A stretch of DNA of 64,000 bases from Budorcas taxicolor (taxonomy: Eukaryota > Chordata > Mammalia > Artiodactyla > Bovidae), in the NCBI RefSeq assembly GCF_023091745.1, contig NC_068913.1, positions 12,232,001 to 12,296,000 on the forward strand. Reading direction: 5' to 3'. Numbering within the stretch: the stretch's first letter is position 1; each line of letters opens with the position of its first letter. The notes below the pieces were generated by a model that did no database searches, was not told the origin of the DNA, and was given only the letters and a program-made list of their open reading frames with translations. Shown here piece by piece: positions 45,540 through 57,862 of the stretch. A program made the position numbers and the translations under genes.

Positions 45540-46660
45540 AGTTGCTCAGTCATGTCTGATTCTTTGCGACCCCCATGGACTGCAGCACACCAGGCTTCCC
45601 TGTCCATCACCAACTCCCAGAGCTTACTCAAACTCATGTCCATCGAGTCGGTGATGCCATCCAACCATTTCATCCTCTGTTGTCCCTTTCTCCTCCCGCC
45701 TTCAATCTTTCCCAGCATCAGGGTCTTTTCATATGAGTTAGTTCTTTGTATCAGGTGACCAAAGTATTGGAGCTTCAGCTTCAGCATCAGTCTTTCCAAT
45801 GATTTTTCAGGACTGATTTCCTTTAGCTGGAAAGGAACTAAAGGAAAGGAACCAGTTGGACTGGTTGGATCTCCTTGCAGTCCAAAGGACTCTCAAGAGT
45901 CTTCTCCAACACCATAGTTCAAAAGCATTAATTCTTTGGCACTCAGCTTTCTTTATAGTCCAACTCTCACATCCATACATGAGTACTGAAAAACCCATAG
46001 CTTTGACTAGATGGACCTTTGTTGGCGAAGTAATGTCTTTGCTTTTGAATATGCTATCTAGGTTGGTCATAACTTTTCTTCCGAGGAGCAACTGTCTTTT
46101 AATTTCATGGCTGCTGTCACCATCTGCAGTGATTTTAGAGCCCAGAAAAATAAAGTCTGTCACTGTTTCCATTGTTTCCCCATCTATTTGCCATGAAGTG
46201 ATGGGACCAGATACCATGATCTTAGTTTTCTGAATGTTGAGTTTTAAGCCAACTTTTCCACTCTCCTCTTTCACTTTCATCAAGAAGCTCTTCAGTTCTT
46301 CACTTTCTGCCATAAGGGTAGGTGTCATCTGCATATCTGAGGTGACTGACATTTCTCCCGGCAATCTTGATTCCAGCTTGTGCTTCTTTCAGCCCAGCGT
46401 TTCTCATGATGTACTCTGCATATAAGTTAAATAAGCAGGGTGACAATATATAGCCTTGACGTACTCCTTTTCCTATTTGGAACCAGTCTGTTGTTCCATG
46501 TCCAGTTCTAACTGTTTCTTCCTGATCTGCATATAGGTTTCTCAAGAGGCAGGTCAGGTGGTCTGGGATTCCCATCTCTTTCAGAATTTTCCACAGTTTG
46601 TTGTGATCCACACAGTCAAAGGCTTTGCTGTAGATCCACATAGTCAAAAGCTGTGGCGTA
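45540..46660 (-). mobile_element. BovB LINE 3' part with a duplicated 5' end
   Basis: Antisense BovB to the FDCVDHNK region. The minus frame 46364-45807 (185 codons) holds KLNIQKTKIMVSGPITSW, CSHE-like SSHEIKRQLLLGRK and YGCESWTIKKAE. The RT catalytic box near 46320-46345 is frame-shifted. Its 5' end (right side) carries an imperfect repeat of 28-bp spacing: gatccacacagtcaaaggct at 46605 and gatccacatagtcaaaagct at 46633. Confidence 0.93.
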
Positions 46661-46669
46661 TTCTCCTTT

Positions 46670-46960
46670 AACAGTTTTCAGTGTTTTAATTCTTTTTAAA
46701 AGTTAAATTGGAGGATAATCGCTTTACAATGTGTGTTGGTTTCTGCCATTCAGCAACATGAACAACCATAAGTATACATATATCCATCCCTCTTGAACTT
46801 CCCTCCTGCCCCACCCCCATCTCACCTTCTAGGTCATCACAGAGCACCAAACTGAGCTTCCTGTGCTATACAACAACTTCCCATTAGCTATCTATTTTAC
46901 ACAGGTCAGTGTATATGTTTCAATGCAACTCTCTCAATCGCTGGTTTAATTTACTCTTTA
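46670..46960. mobile_element. Interspersed repeat, probably cetartiodactyl L1 3'-region
   Basis: Contains 'ataatcgctttacaatgtgt', 'aggtcatcacagagcaccaa' and 'cccattagctatctatttta'. I recall these as a frequent block in ruminant genomes, probably from an L1 3' UTR in antisense. Family assignment is tentative. Confidence 0.45.
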
Positions 46961-48379
46961 ATACTTACTATTACTTGTTACAAGTATCTATGCTCTAAGT
47001 ATTTCCATATTGACTCTACTCTCAGTGTCTAGCTCAGAGAAGCATTTAATAGATATCTGGCCACTGCATAAATAGTATGACTTCATGTTATCTTTAAAAT
47101 GGAATCTAAAAGTTTCTCTCTATTGTTAAGAATGATTTGTGAATATTTTAAATCTTAAAGTTATATAATTTCTCACATTATATGAAAGGTATTGGGAAAA
47201 TACAATTCAGGAACTCAAGGATTCTATTATGTGAGGAAAACTAATGGCAGAGACCAGTACTGAATGTTCCTTCTACCCTGGTCTGGACACCAGTCATGAC
47301 CAAGGTCCTGCTAATGTTTCAGACGGAAATGGCCCTAAAAATTCTGGCCAAGTCAGCCCAAGACTAACCACATGAATGCTCCAGGGGTTGGAACTATTAC
47401 AGCAGGTCTGGGGACAGATGCTAGCAGGTAATGGCTTAACAACTTCTGGACCCAGAGTCAATCAAAAGAACAAGTGAAGTGACTACATCATTTGACTGAC
47501 CATCCCAGGTAAGGTTTGGAATAGTTCTTCCCTTTTCTTATGGAACGAAGGAGATTTAGGGTTTGGTTGGTTTTCTCAGGTATCTTCTGAGGGAGACTAA
47601 GTACTGGAGGGGAAATGGTACTTTCCCAGATGCCTTTTTAGCATCTTGTATCTGACATCTCTGAAACCATGGAAATCAGAAGGAATATGGAATTTAAAGG
47701 AAAATAGAAAGGTTCTAACTTAACCACTTAGATTCGAGCTTTCTGTGTACCATTCCACTCAGAAATGGCTTATTGAACACCTGCTCTATGTTGGGGGCTG
47801 TGACTAACAAGTTTGTTATTGTTATGTTAAGTACAGTGTATTTTTTAAATTTAGTGTATTTTTGCATTTAGAAATTTAAAATTAGAAAATAATTCTTAAT
47901 TATGGCTACTATCAAGACTTCAAAGCAGCCAACATCAACAATAGAACTTTGGTAGAATTTAACTTCAGATAAAATTTTCACAATGATGTAAAACTGTCTA
48001 CTGAAATAGGATACTAAAAGATAATCAATATACCGGAAGACAAGTTTTGCCTCTAAGTATGACAAGCAAATGGATCTTCTTTATAGCAAAATATCTTATG
48101 CACTGCTTCTAAAAAACACTGTAAAAATAGAAAAAGATAAAAGAATTAAGTTATTCAAATAAGAAATATAAGTGGCTGATAAAAAAGAAAAACTTGAATG
48201 TTATTAGTAAAAAAAATGTTTGCAACTACCAACAATGTCAAAATACAATTTTTCCTGTTAACTTTTATGAATTGGGTTTTGAAGACTGTGTTAAGAGTTC
48301 TATCCATCCATCTATCAGATGGGTTGAATGTAAATTAATCAAGTGGACAAGAGGGTAAGAGTCTGAGAGAAGGGCACTC
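46961..48379. other. Unique DNA, no gene recognised
   Basis: A weak MIR-like 'cttattgaacacctgctcta' occurs at 47770. The rest shows no named repeat and no credible coding frame. Confidence 0.5.
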
Positions 48380-48650
48380 TAGAGGTGTGAAGTTGTACTC
48401 TTGTGCTCAGAAGTGTGAAAAGTTCAGCACTGCTAGAGATGATTATGCAAGGGGGAGAAGAGTGAGGAGTGAGGCAAGAAAAGTAGGAAGGTCAGGATTA
48501 TGGAGGATACTGAGTAGGGAACGGCAAAGACCTTTGTATCCTGAAGATGATCAGGATCCAGTAAGGACTTTCTACAGGGAAAATTCCAATTGAATTCGAG
48601 TTTTAGGAAGATCACTTTGACCCTGCAGGTTAGGGTGAGGCTGAAGACAG
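48380..48650 (-). mobile_element. Ancient L2-like fragment, antisense
   Basis: The purine-rich sequence with 'gatcaggatccagtaaggac' and 'ggaagatcactttgaccctg' follows the order of antisense L2 3' sequence. More diverged than the copy at 45.1 kb. Confidence 0.45.
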
Positions 48651-49600
48651 GCACTCAAGCACGACAGGTGGCCCAGTGAGATGGGGAAGCCTGAACCTAG
48701 CCAAGAAAGAAAGGCTGAGAGGAGAGCAACAAGCACTTTCTGTGGCACCCTTCCCTGAGTCTAAGGGTTTAACCTACGAGCTACAGTTACACTCAAAGGA
48801 AAATACCAGCAAGGACACACTTGGCTTCTTTTCCATTTTAGCATAGCTTCCCCTTCAAAGCTAAGATGCCCCCCTGTTTGTTTTCACCGATGTAACTCTG
48901 GGGGTCAGGGGTGGAGAGGCTGTTAGCCAAGAGCTGGGCGTAGCTGTGGTCAGTAAATTTGTGGGCTGCCTTCTGCGTGTCCTGACACTGGCTGGAGGGT
49001 CCTGATAATGCAAGGATTTGGGCCCAAGCTATAGGGAACTCCTATCTCAAGGCTCCTGCCCATACCCTAGGGGGGTTTCCTGGAAGCCTGAGCTCTGCTG
49101 TTATATGCTAATCAGCTCTACCCAAAATGGCAACCAGGGAGAGACCCAAGCTCTGAGAAGAAAAGAACCCGACAAGTCTCAGGAAAGATGGAGAGGGTCT
49201 TCAAATTCTCATCTGGAATTAATTTTTTGCCTTTCCAGGAACATAATATATCTGGTTACTGCTCTTCTAATACATGAGGGCAACAAATGTCGTTTATAGT
49301 TAACCCTCCTCCAGCAACCCCCACTTTTTTTAAGAAAAAGAGGAGAGAATTTCGCAACTTTACTAGGATATATACAATTTCACTTTTAAATTATAAATTC
49401 ATGTTATGGTTTAGGGAAAACTGATATGACTTAATATTTTAATATTACAGAGAATAGTAGTTCTAATTATAGTTAGGTTGGTGGATCTAAATGGGGAAAT
49501 GATATAAATAAATCATTAAAGTGCTTTATGTTGGGTTTTAGTTCAGCTACTTGGAGCTAGTAAAATAGCACAGTCATTCAGTAAAAACTTAGAGGTAAAT
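48651..49600. other. Unique DNA, no gene recognised
   Basis: 48870-49120 is somewhat GC-richer. The 93-codon plus frame at 49018-49299 has no identifiable domain. Confidence 0.5.
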
Positions 49601-49807
49601 GGGCTTCCCTGGTGGCTCAGCAGTAAAGAATCCACCTGTAATGTAGGAGACAGCTTTGATCCCTGGTCAGGAAGATCTCCTGGGGAAGGAAATGGCAACC
49701 CACTCTAGTATTCTTGCCTGGGAAATCTCATGGACAGAGAAGCATGGCAGGCTACACACATGGGGTCGCAAGGAGTTGAATACAACCTAGCAACTAAACA
49801 ACAAAAG
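49601..49807 (+). mobile_element. Bov-tA SINE
   Basis: The head 'gggcttccctggtggctcag', a diverged B-box and BovB-derived body end in 'caactaaacaacaaaagtc'. A short gap in the head and several substitutions mark it as an older copy. Confidence 0.92.
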
Positions 49808-49949
49808 TCAAAACTGTAATAAAATAAAAACAGTTCTTTGCTGTGTGGTTGGGAATGAATAGGAAAACCCATAGATGTCGCTTCAGAGATCAAGGTGTAC
49901 AAAGCTCAAATCTTAAGGGAAAAGTATGTATTCTCAATACATAGCTTCT

Positions 49950-50080
49950 TTTCTAGATAAAGAATCTGAAACCCAAAGCAATTAACTGACCTGGCAAAGA
50001 CACATAGCTAGTTAGTGCAGAGCCTGGAAGAAAACTAACCTCCCTTGACTCAAAGTTCATTTTTTCCCCACTATCCCATG
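49950..50080 (-). mobile_element. MIR SINE fragment, antisense
   Basis: Antisense MIR core: 'gataaagaatctgaaaccca', 'cacatagctagttagtgcag' and 'agcctgg'. The long minus frame across 49953-50330 is a chance opening. Confidence 0.7.
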
Positions 50081-51050
50081 TTATTCTACGATTAACTACA
50101 AAATTGGAGATTTCACTGACTATGGTGTCACACACAGAGAAGGACACCAGAATAGGAAGAGTGGTAAGATTATACAAGAAAATAACACACAACAGAGTTG
50201 CAAAACAAAAATAGTAAGTCCAAATAATCTTTCCAGGTTGTAACAAACAACAGCCATGTCTCCAAGCATGGAGAGAGAAGGAAGAGGGGTTGTCATTGGC
50301 TAAAAGATGCTGTGGGCGCTCCTTTGGCATTTAATTCAGGAAACTGTGTAAGAATCTCACTTTCAGAAAAACCTTTCAGTGATGTTTTTCACAGAGACAC
50401 ACACAAATGGCAAAGGATGAAAAGGCCCAATTAAGGAGCTTATTCGATAGAAGACACATTGTCAAATAATTATATTGCCCTTCTAATTGCCAGGGAAGAG
50501 GGTGGAGACCTGTTAAAAGTGTACAATAGACACCGGCACTAAAAGGAATCCAGATAACAGCTAACAGAACTGGTTATAAAAAGATTAGAAGCACTTGAAG
50601 CTGACCAAACAGAAGGTGCAGATAACACACATCTGCAGGTTTGCAAGGCCTGAGTGGGAGAACCGGTGAACCTTAGAACTGCAGCCTACATGGCGGGAAG
50701 TGGAAGGCTGAGCAAGAGTCTGACTTGCTCAGGTGTCAACTGTCTAAGATATTTTGGTAAAACAATTTTCTAAACAAAGTTGGTTTGAAGAACTGGTCCT
50801 CAATTTTGGACAGTCTTCTGAAACTGAGTCACAAGATTTTTGTGATAAGTGTGAGAAAGAGCACTCCAGGGACCTATGTATGATTCATAAGGTTTAAGTA
50901 TAGTGTTCTAACCCAAGCAGAAAATAAAAACCCAGATATCGAGCACATCCTATAACCAGACACTCTGCCACACTCTTAATTCTAAGGCCCTACCATCTTA
51001 GGTCATCTTATCCCTATTGTATGGATCACAAATGGGGCTGGTTAATTTGG
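50081..51050. other. Unique DNA, no gene recognised
   Basis: No named repeat or convincing coding frame across about 1 kb. Confidence 0.5.
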
Positions 51051-51054
51051 AGAA

Positions 51055-51230
51055 GGCCACTCCAACTGAGGGCAGGAGGAGAATGGGCAACAGAGTATGA
51101 GATGTGGTTGGATGGCATCATTGATTCAACGGACATGAGTTTGAGCGGACTGCAGGAGATAGTGAAGGACCGGGAAGCCTGGCACGCTGCGGTCCACGGG
51201 CTTGTGGACACAACACAGCAACTGAACAAC
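51055..51230 (+). mobile_element. Old BovB 3' terminal fragment
   Basis: About 175 bp of the BovB 3' end: 'tggttggatggcatcattga', 'gaagcctggcacgctgcggt' and a diverged tail 'cagcaactgaacaac'. Clearly more diverged than other copies. Confidence 0.88.
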
Positions 51231-51619
51231 ATCGACACTAAGAAACAAGTGCCGAAGCAGGAATCACTTCTGACCGTGCCAGATGCCTGCCCATTTTTCA
51301 TGCCCCACAAAGTAGGTCGATGGGAAGAGTTACAACTTCTCATTTTCTTCTCTGTCAAGGCTGGACCTAAGGAACTGAAGAAGATGCCTAGAGAAGGCAG
51401 GTCAGTTCATTCTATGTTGGTTAATGCATGCCTGACCCAGTAGGAAATGATATGCTACCAAATTTCCCAGGTAGTTTTTAGGGGAACTTAGAGAAAGGCT
51501 GTCTGACTGTAAGGCCCCAAACACTGTCTGGGTAACCATGGTTCCCCTACAAACTACAGAATAAAATTTAGCATCTAAACTCTGCATCCCAGCACTCGCT
51601 TAAGACCCTCACCAGTCTT
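51231..51619. other. Unique DNA, nothing recognised
   Basis: No gene or repeat identified between two short BovB fragments of opposite orientation. Confidence 0.5.
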
Positions 51620-51621
51620 CC

Positions 51622-51815
51622 TGTTGTTCAGTCGCTCAGTCATGTCCGACTCTTTGCCACCCCATGGAATGCAGCTCTCTAGGCTTCCACGTCCTTTATC
51701 ATCTCCCAGTTTGCTCAAACTCATGTTCATTGAATCAATGATGCCCTCCAACCATCTCATCCTCTGTCACCCCCTTTTCCTCCTGCCCTCAGTCTTTCCC
51801 AGCATCAGACACTTT
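51622..51815 (-). mobile_element. BovB 3' terminal fragment, antisense
   Basis: 'gttcagtcgctcagtcatgt' to 'tctttcccagcatcagacac'. Only the last ~190 bp of BovB are present, with a reduced ACTGA tail. Confidence 0.93.
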
Positions 51816-51919
51816 TGCTTAAACAATCATACAATCTTCATTGTGAACTATATAAAATACACAGAAAAGCAAGCAAAACTGTACGGTTTAAAAAATGACA
51901 GACTATAAGAGTAGCTATT

Positions 51920-52140
51920 ATACTCCAAGCACAAGTCAGTGCTTTCTTCCTGTTATCATATTTGATCTTCACTGAAACAAAAGGTATCCTTATTTTATAG
52001 GAAAAAAAAAAAGCAGAATCCAAAGGTAGATGGGTACAGGAGAGTTTAAGCAACTTATTCAAAGCCATATAGTCACGAGTTAGTGAGAGAGAGGGATCTG
52101 AATTTCAGTCCCTCTGCTTAGAATTGTGCACTTCCTGTTT
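51920..52140 (-). mobile_element. MIR SINE, antisense, diverged
   Basis: 'gatcttcactgaaacaaaag', 'tccttattttataggaaaaa' and 'gagtttaagcaacttattca' followed by 'gccatatagtcacgagttag' give the antisense MIR order. An A-run has expanded at about 52001-52012. Confidence 0.7.
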
Positions 52141-52742
52141 GGCAAAGCATGTCTTTGCTTTGGGCTGCTTGGGCACATCGTTGACTTCCTCCTGTCCCAT
52201 CACCATCACCGTCTTCATCAGCCTTAGCCTTGGTCACAGAGGCTGTTCACAACAGCTGTCCTGATCTCAGGTGAGGAAAAAATGGTCATGGGGAAGAAAA
52301 TGGTCAGTCAAGATTTATGTAAACAATCTTCCATTGTTTATTTGTTTTAGGGTAAAAAGAAATGTTCATAGTTGGGAACTACCTACTGTTGGGTCCCTGG
52401 GAAGGTGGACAGATAAAGTGCCAATATAACTATGTTCCAAATTTGTCATTAGACTAAAGAATTATGTTGTTCATCTGAAATTAAAATCTATTTGTGTGCA
52501 CTGTATTTTATTTGCTAAATCTGGCAATCATAGTCTCTGAATAGAAAGGCTTCTCAGTAACTTTCATTCTTGGAATTTAAAAAAAAAATAGCTAAAATGA
52601 ACACAGAACCAGAACCAGAGAGTCCATGGATCCCTCAATATACAGATCAAAACTCTCCTCTCTCTTAAAACTTCCTCAGGCCCTGAGCCAGGGTGCATCA
52701 GAGTTGAAGGCAGATGTTTCAGGAGAAAGATCTATGAGAACT
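52141..52742. other. Unique DNA, nothing recognised
   Basis: No named repeat. Short CT-rich and A-rich tracts only. Confidence 0.5.
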
Positions 52743-52744
52743 GA

Positions 52745-52872
52745 AAGTTGGACTTCTAACTCTGTGTGAGCTTGAGCAATACCCTTAATTTCACTGAACT
52801 TAGTTTTGTTATTTGTGAAATTAAAACACTGAAAAAGATAACTTCCAAGTTCTTTTCAGTTCTAAAAATATT
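52745..52872 (+). mobile_element. MIR-family SINE fragment, sense
   Basis: 'ctaactctgtgtgagcttga', 'gcaatacccttaatttcact' and 'tttgttatttgtgaaattaa' match the MIR core in sense, followed by a 'gataacttccaagttctttt' type end seen in some MIR subfamilies. Confidence 0.65.
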
Positions 52873-53605
52873 CTCCTTCCATAAAGAAAGTGAAGGAAAA
52901 TTAAAATTTGGTGAATATATATTGAGTCCTGTAGAAGATACTTTAATATCTTATTTAATTCTCAGAATAATTTAGAGAATCCAATTATATTAGCCTTGCA
53001 ATCTGTACCTGGCTACTTCTTTGTGGCAACCCTTATTTCCCTCTACTCCTATTCTAAAGGAAGACCAAGTACTTAGATGTCATGTAGAAATGGGTTAAAT
53101 TGCACAGTACATTAAACAGAAATGGATGGTTTACTGAAGGTTTGGTAGGGGGCTAGGCACCAGGACCCCAAATAAGACCTCTCAGTTCTTAATTGTGAAG
53201 TTCCAATTGGGCACCAGCTACCATCCTTCTGTTCAGTTTCTGAGTTCCTTTCCTCCAGATCCTTACCAGTCATATTCTCCCCAGTCTCTTCTTTTTCAGT
53301 ATGACTAGACTCAGAAATAAGGTAGAATTCAGGGCACTTTCAAAGTGTGGTGAAGCTGTTTTAAACCGGCCAAGCATCGCCAAGAACCATCTTTCAAACA
53401 CTGAATATCTGATGGTAAAAAGCTTCTGCCTGACTTTCAAGAAAAGCTCTTTAACCTCCACTTAATAAGTAGTTAAACGGGGAAACACTATGAATTTAAT
53501 CAAATAGAAAATGCACATGAAAACTCTATTCTGCAATGTGCCTCTGTGTTGGCTATAATCTTAGCTGCATTAAAGAGCTTAAGTTTATGAGCCATGAAAT
53601 CAAAT
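52873..53605. other. Unique DNA with a possible weak MIR remnant
   Basis: 52915-52980 faintly resembles antisense MIR. Nothing else is recognised. Confidence 0.45.
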
Positions 53606-53609
53606 AGCA

Positions 53610-54785
53610 GAAAGCCTTTTGAAACTGGTTTCCTTCAGTCGGCACAACGTTCTTGAGATTCACTACACATGTTGTGTGTTTTGGTAGTTTGCTACTTTTT
53701 GTTACTGAGTCATATTCTATCCTATGCATGTACCACAATTTGTTTATCCATTCACCAGCTGTTGACCTTTTAGGTTGTTTCCAGCTTTTGGTGCCTATGA
53801 ATACAGATGTCATAAACATAAACATTTGTATATAGGTTTTTGTGTAGAAGTCAGTCTTTATTTCTCTTCCCAGAAATAGAATTGCTACACTGTATGGTAA
53901 ATTTATATTTGATGTTTAACTGCTAAACTCACTTAAGTGTGGTTGTGCCATTTTATGTTCCCTTGGCAACGCACAAGAGTTTCAAGGGACTCCATATCCT
54001 GATCAACAACTGCAATAATATTTTAAAATTTTACCCACTCTGATGAGTGTGTAATTGTATCACATCAGGGTTCCAATTCGTATTTCCACAATGATTAATG
54101 ATATTGAGCATCTTTTCATGTGCTTATTTGCCATATATATCTTCTTTGGTGAACTATTTAAAATTGTTTGCCTGTTTAAAAAAAAAATCGGGTGGTTTGC
54201 TTTCCTATGAGTTTTGAGATTTCTTTTATAAATCTTGGATACAAGATCTTTATCAGACATGTGACATTAAACCATTTTTTTCCCAGTCTATGTCTTGCTT
54301 TTAATTTTCTTAACATTACCTTTCAAAGAGCAGGCATTTTTAACTTAATGAAGTCCAATTTACCAATTTTTTCTTTCATGGTTCATGATTTCTGTGTCCT
54401 AAGAAATCTCTACCTAACTCAAGGTAACAAAGATTTTCTCTTGTTCTTTAGTTTTTCTAAAAGTTTTATAGTTCTAGCACTTATGCTTAATTCTGTAAGC
54501 CATTTTGGATAAATTTTTGCATACGATGGCAAAGATCAAAGTTCGTACTTTATGTCCATTTTTCCAGTGCCATTGATTGAAAAGACTATTTTGCCCCACT
54601 GAATAACCTTGGCATCTTTGTCAAAAATCCATCAGCTATAAATGTGTGAATCTATTTCTGACTCTTTTTTATGTTTATTCTTATGCAAACACCACATTGC
54701 TTTAATTACTGTAGCTCTCTACTAAATCTTGGAATCAGGTAGTAGGAGACCTCCAGCTTTCACTACATGATTTATGGATGTTCCA
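53610..54785 (-). mobile_element. Ancient L1 ORF2 C-terminal half, antisense
   Basis: Antisense L1 landmarks: 'ccacaatttgtttatccatt' (53732), 'gattaatgatattgagcatc' (54090), 'tctttatcagacatgtgaca' (54247) and 'cacattgctttaattactgt' (54692). The minus frame 53825-53553 still shows SWKQPKRSTAGEWINKLWYM, the late ORF2 motif. Diverged and fragmented. Confidence 0.88.
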
Positions 54786-54789
54786 ATTT

Positions 54790-56008
54790 GGAAATATTTG
54801 GAGATGTTGCTTTTTCTCACGTAAGTACACTGACCGCTTGTACGTATTCTGGAAGCATCTCTTTGTTTCCCGTAATAGTTTACATCAGCGGCTGTAAGCC
54901 TTAAGTATTTTAAGAGTTCATTATAAAGCCTAGCTTTCATGTTCTCTTGCAAATGAACCCCTTGAACGGATCACTTCGTGTCCATGTTGTGTGTTAGCTG
55001 TCGTGGGGGGCACAAAGCCCAGGTCTTCAGCACCACGAGGGGCAAGGGGGGCAGTGATACTGAACAGCTCTACTCTGCTGTCAAGTTATCTTGCTCTCCC
55101 ATGGTTCCCTGCTTCTTGGAGGCTTTGAAAACAGGTTGTGCAGGTTGCACTGAAAATAGCAAACAGCTGGCTTTTAAATCTTGGGAATTTCAGGGAAAGT
55201 AAATCTTTCCCCAATTCAGTCCATGGAACTGAGGCATCAACATTAGTCATGTGAACTGTTATGTCACAAATCAAGGGGATTTATGCTGAAGACACAGTCC
55301 TGTCCGCATTTTTGAAATGCAGAGACCCTCTCTTCTGTCACCAAAGGGAGTTAGGGGGCAGAAATATTGTTATTTTCACAGAGGAAGAAGTGTGTATTAT
55401 ATCACACTCACCATTCTATAATTATTTTCCTACTTGTAACTTTTTCTTCCCAAACTAGTGAAGAATTTAGTGAATATGAGTTTGCTGGTGAGAGACAAGT
55501 GTCTTTGCATAATAGCAGCTCGTGTGTTTAGCAATATTATTGAAGTATTGTAACAAAGTATCACCTTAAAACTATTTTTCTAAAATGAACTGTACATTCC
55601 TTGTATTAATAATGGAATATGCTGAACCAATTTAATGTCACCTGGTATCTCAGAGACTATTGAGGATGTAGTGTTTGCCCCTGTATGAAATGGTTCTAAA
55701 TTATTGCATTTCCTTTGTTCGTTTAATAGCTTCCCTCCGCTCTTGCTGGTATGCCTTTTGTTTTGCAATGACATTACTGAACCACTACATTCGAAATGAT
55801 AATTTAGCTTCCTGGAATTGTGGGAAAAGCAAGCGAATGGGCCCACAGGCTTCTCCTGTTTATGTGCGTGTGAATGTGTGTGTGGATGTGTGACAGAGAG
55901 AGAGAGGAGGGGGTCTGGTGTGGTGTCTATGTGCTAAGTACATAAGAAGTAAATACTGATGCATGTATACATGTATCATACATATTTTAAGTTCCAGAGG
56001 AGTTTCTC
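54790..56008. other. Unique DNA, no gene recognised
   Basis: No named repeat. A GA-rich patch near 55892-55910 and several unsupported frames of 60-90 codons. Confidence 0.5.
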
Positions 56009-56009
56009 T

Positions 56010-56062
56010 ATATACCTGGGGCTGGTATAAATTAAGCTCTCAATAAATGTTTGTTGAATTCC
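56010..56062 (+). mobile_element. MIR 3' end fragment
   Basis: 'agctctcaataaatgtttgt' followed by 'tgaattcc' is the conserved MIR 3' end in sense orientation. Confidence 0.6.
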
Positions 56063-56818
56063 TGGGGAGGAAAAAAAAAACCACATAGGCTTTGTGTTTA
56101 TTGATACAGGATAGCCATAGCAGCTCTGACAATTTTATAATTCATGCTGCACTGTGGGAAATGCGTCACATCCACGGGAATGACCCCCAATCCTTTTAGA
56201 AGAGATAGTTATTCTCATAGCATCACTAGGACTACTGGCCACTCCAGCTTTGGGGACTAAACTCCCAGGCAACCAGTTTTGTTTAGAAGGGTGTTAACTC
56301 CAGTGCTCACTCAAAACCCCTTTCTAGGGACTAGGGGTACCCCCAGTTTAATTTTCCTCAAAAAAGAGCCATTTTCTAGTTATTAATAGAAAAATGCTAT
56401 CTGGAATATTGACATTAATATCACCAAGATATTCACACTGCTTTGGGGCTGAAGGGAAGTACATTCTTTAACTGCTAATGCTTTTGAGAATCAAGTAAAT
56501 AAAGCAGAATTTAATGGTTTAGAAGCATTAACTGTATTTTCTTCTTGGAGTCAATCAGTTAACCAGCTGATCTGAGAGTGGAGAAAAGGATATTGAACTC
56601 AACATCTCACAGATTTTATTTGATATAAAAAAAATTAAGACTAATAAGATTGGGTTGTCTCTACTATGAAGATATTCTGTTTGATAGTTGCTTTAAAAAT
56701 GGTTTTAACTTTAAAGTCTGTTTTTAATGATGTTTGGGGTCTAGATCCATGAAGGACCAGTTACTTCTAATGGTAACTGTAATAGTCTTCATTTCAACGT
56801 TTATTAGGTTGTTTTTAC
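56063..56818. other. Unique DNA, nothing recognised
   Basis: An A-run at about 56070-56080 may be the tail of the MIR fragment. No gene seen. Confidence 0.5.
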
Positions 56819-56820
56819 AT

Positions 56821-57030
56821 TCACTCGCTCCATGCTCAGTTATATCCAACTCTTTTGGAACCCTCTGGACTGTAGCCCACCAGGCTCCTCTGTCCATGGG
56901 ATTCTTTAGGCAAAAATATTGGAGCGTGTTGCCATTTCCTCCTCCAGGGGGTCTTCCCAACCCAGGAATCAAACCTGTGTCTCCTGCACTGGCAGGTGGA
57001 TTCTTTTACCACTGAGTCACCTGGGAAGCC
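56821..57030 (-). mobile_element. Bov-tA SINE
   Basis: The antisense BovB-derived body is followed by the tRNA-derived head (antisense B-box 'caggaatcaaacctg', right edge 'cacctgggaagcc'). Confidence 0.93.
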
Positions 57031-57849
57031 TCCGTTTTAGTGTCATGGATCTCTAATACTACAGGATTTCTAAGGTTAGACTGGGAAGGCAAAAGCTTGA
57101 AAATTCAGGATACATTGTTTTATTATGACAAAAAGTCAGGCTTAAAAAAAATAAAAAATAAAAGTGAACGTGCTCTTTCCTGGACTTGCCAACCCGTCTT
57201 TTCTTGGATAACTTTTAAAAGCCTGGGGGGGCACTGGGAGCTATGTAAATATTTGAAAATGGCATCATCTTGCCTGAATTTTAATATATATTTCCAGTTG
57301 TACGGGCACTGGTAAGATCTGTTCATAACTGAGGTGCCCACAGCTTACACACACACTCTCCTGCCTATCTGATGGCCAGGACGCAGGCAAGGACTTGCTC
57401 CCGCATCGCTTGGGCTCAGCACTCCTACAGCTGACTTTTCAGTGCGCAGCTGAATGGAACACACTGTGGGAAAAGCACCCTCCCATGCTCAATTCCGGAG
57501 CCCTTAGAAATGGATGGAGTCCGTCTCCTGGATCTGTAGGCTGGACAACAACTTCCTTCTCACCCAGGCAATCAGTAAGGCCAACGACTTTGAAGTACAG
57601 CCCTCTGGTTACAAACTCTAGGCAGTTACTTGGAAGTTCTAAATATGCTTTCTCATTAGAGGGTCTGTCTCTGGTGTCCATTCTGAAACATAACGTCTCT
57701 TGACTTCAGCGGATGTACTGTATGCGGGAGGACTCTGGGATTCACTTTGAAAGAGGTTTAATGTTTCAAATGGGTAAAGGTGGGCAGTATCCACATACCC
57801 ATTGACTGGCTTCTTTTCTTTTCAGGCTTCTATGAGAATAAGATGCCAT
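57031..57849. other. Unique DNA, no gene supported
   Basis: Opposed frames at 57395-57703 (plus) and 57439-57681 (minus) occupy the same slightly GC-richer patch and show no motif. A short A-rich run lies at 57145-57162. Confidence 0.5.
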
Positions 57850-57862
57850 TTCTGACCTAAGG

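Noticed and set aside
49953..50330. 125-codon minus frame with a hydrophobic middle, considered as a membrane protein
   Set aside because: It overlaps a MIR fragment at one end and shows no family motif. Hydrophobic stretches are common in antisense A-rich DNA.
57395..57703. 102-codon plus frame with an opposing 80-codon minus frame
   Set aside because: No recognisable protein family. Frames mirror each other in a locally GC-richer patch.
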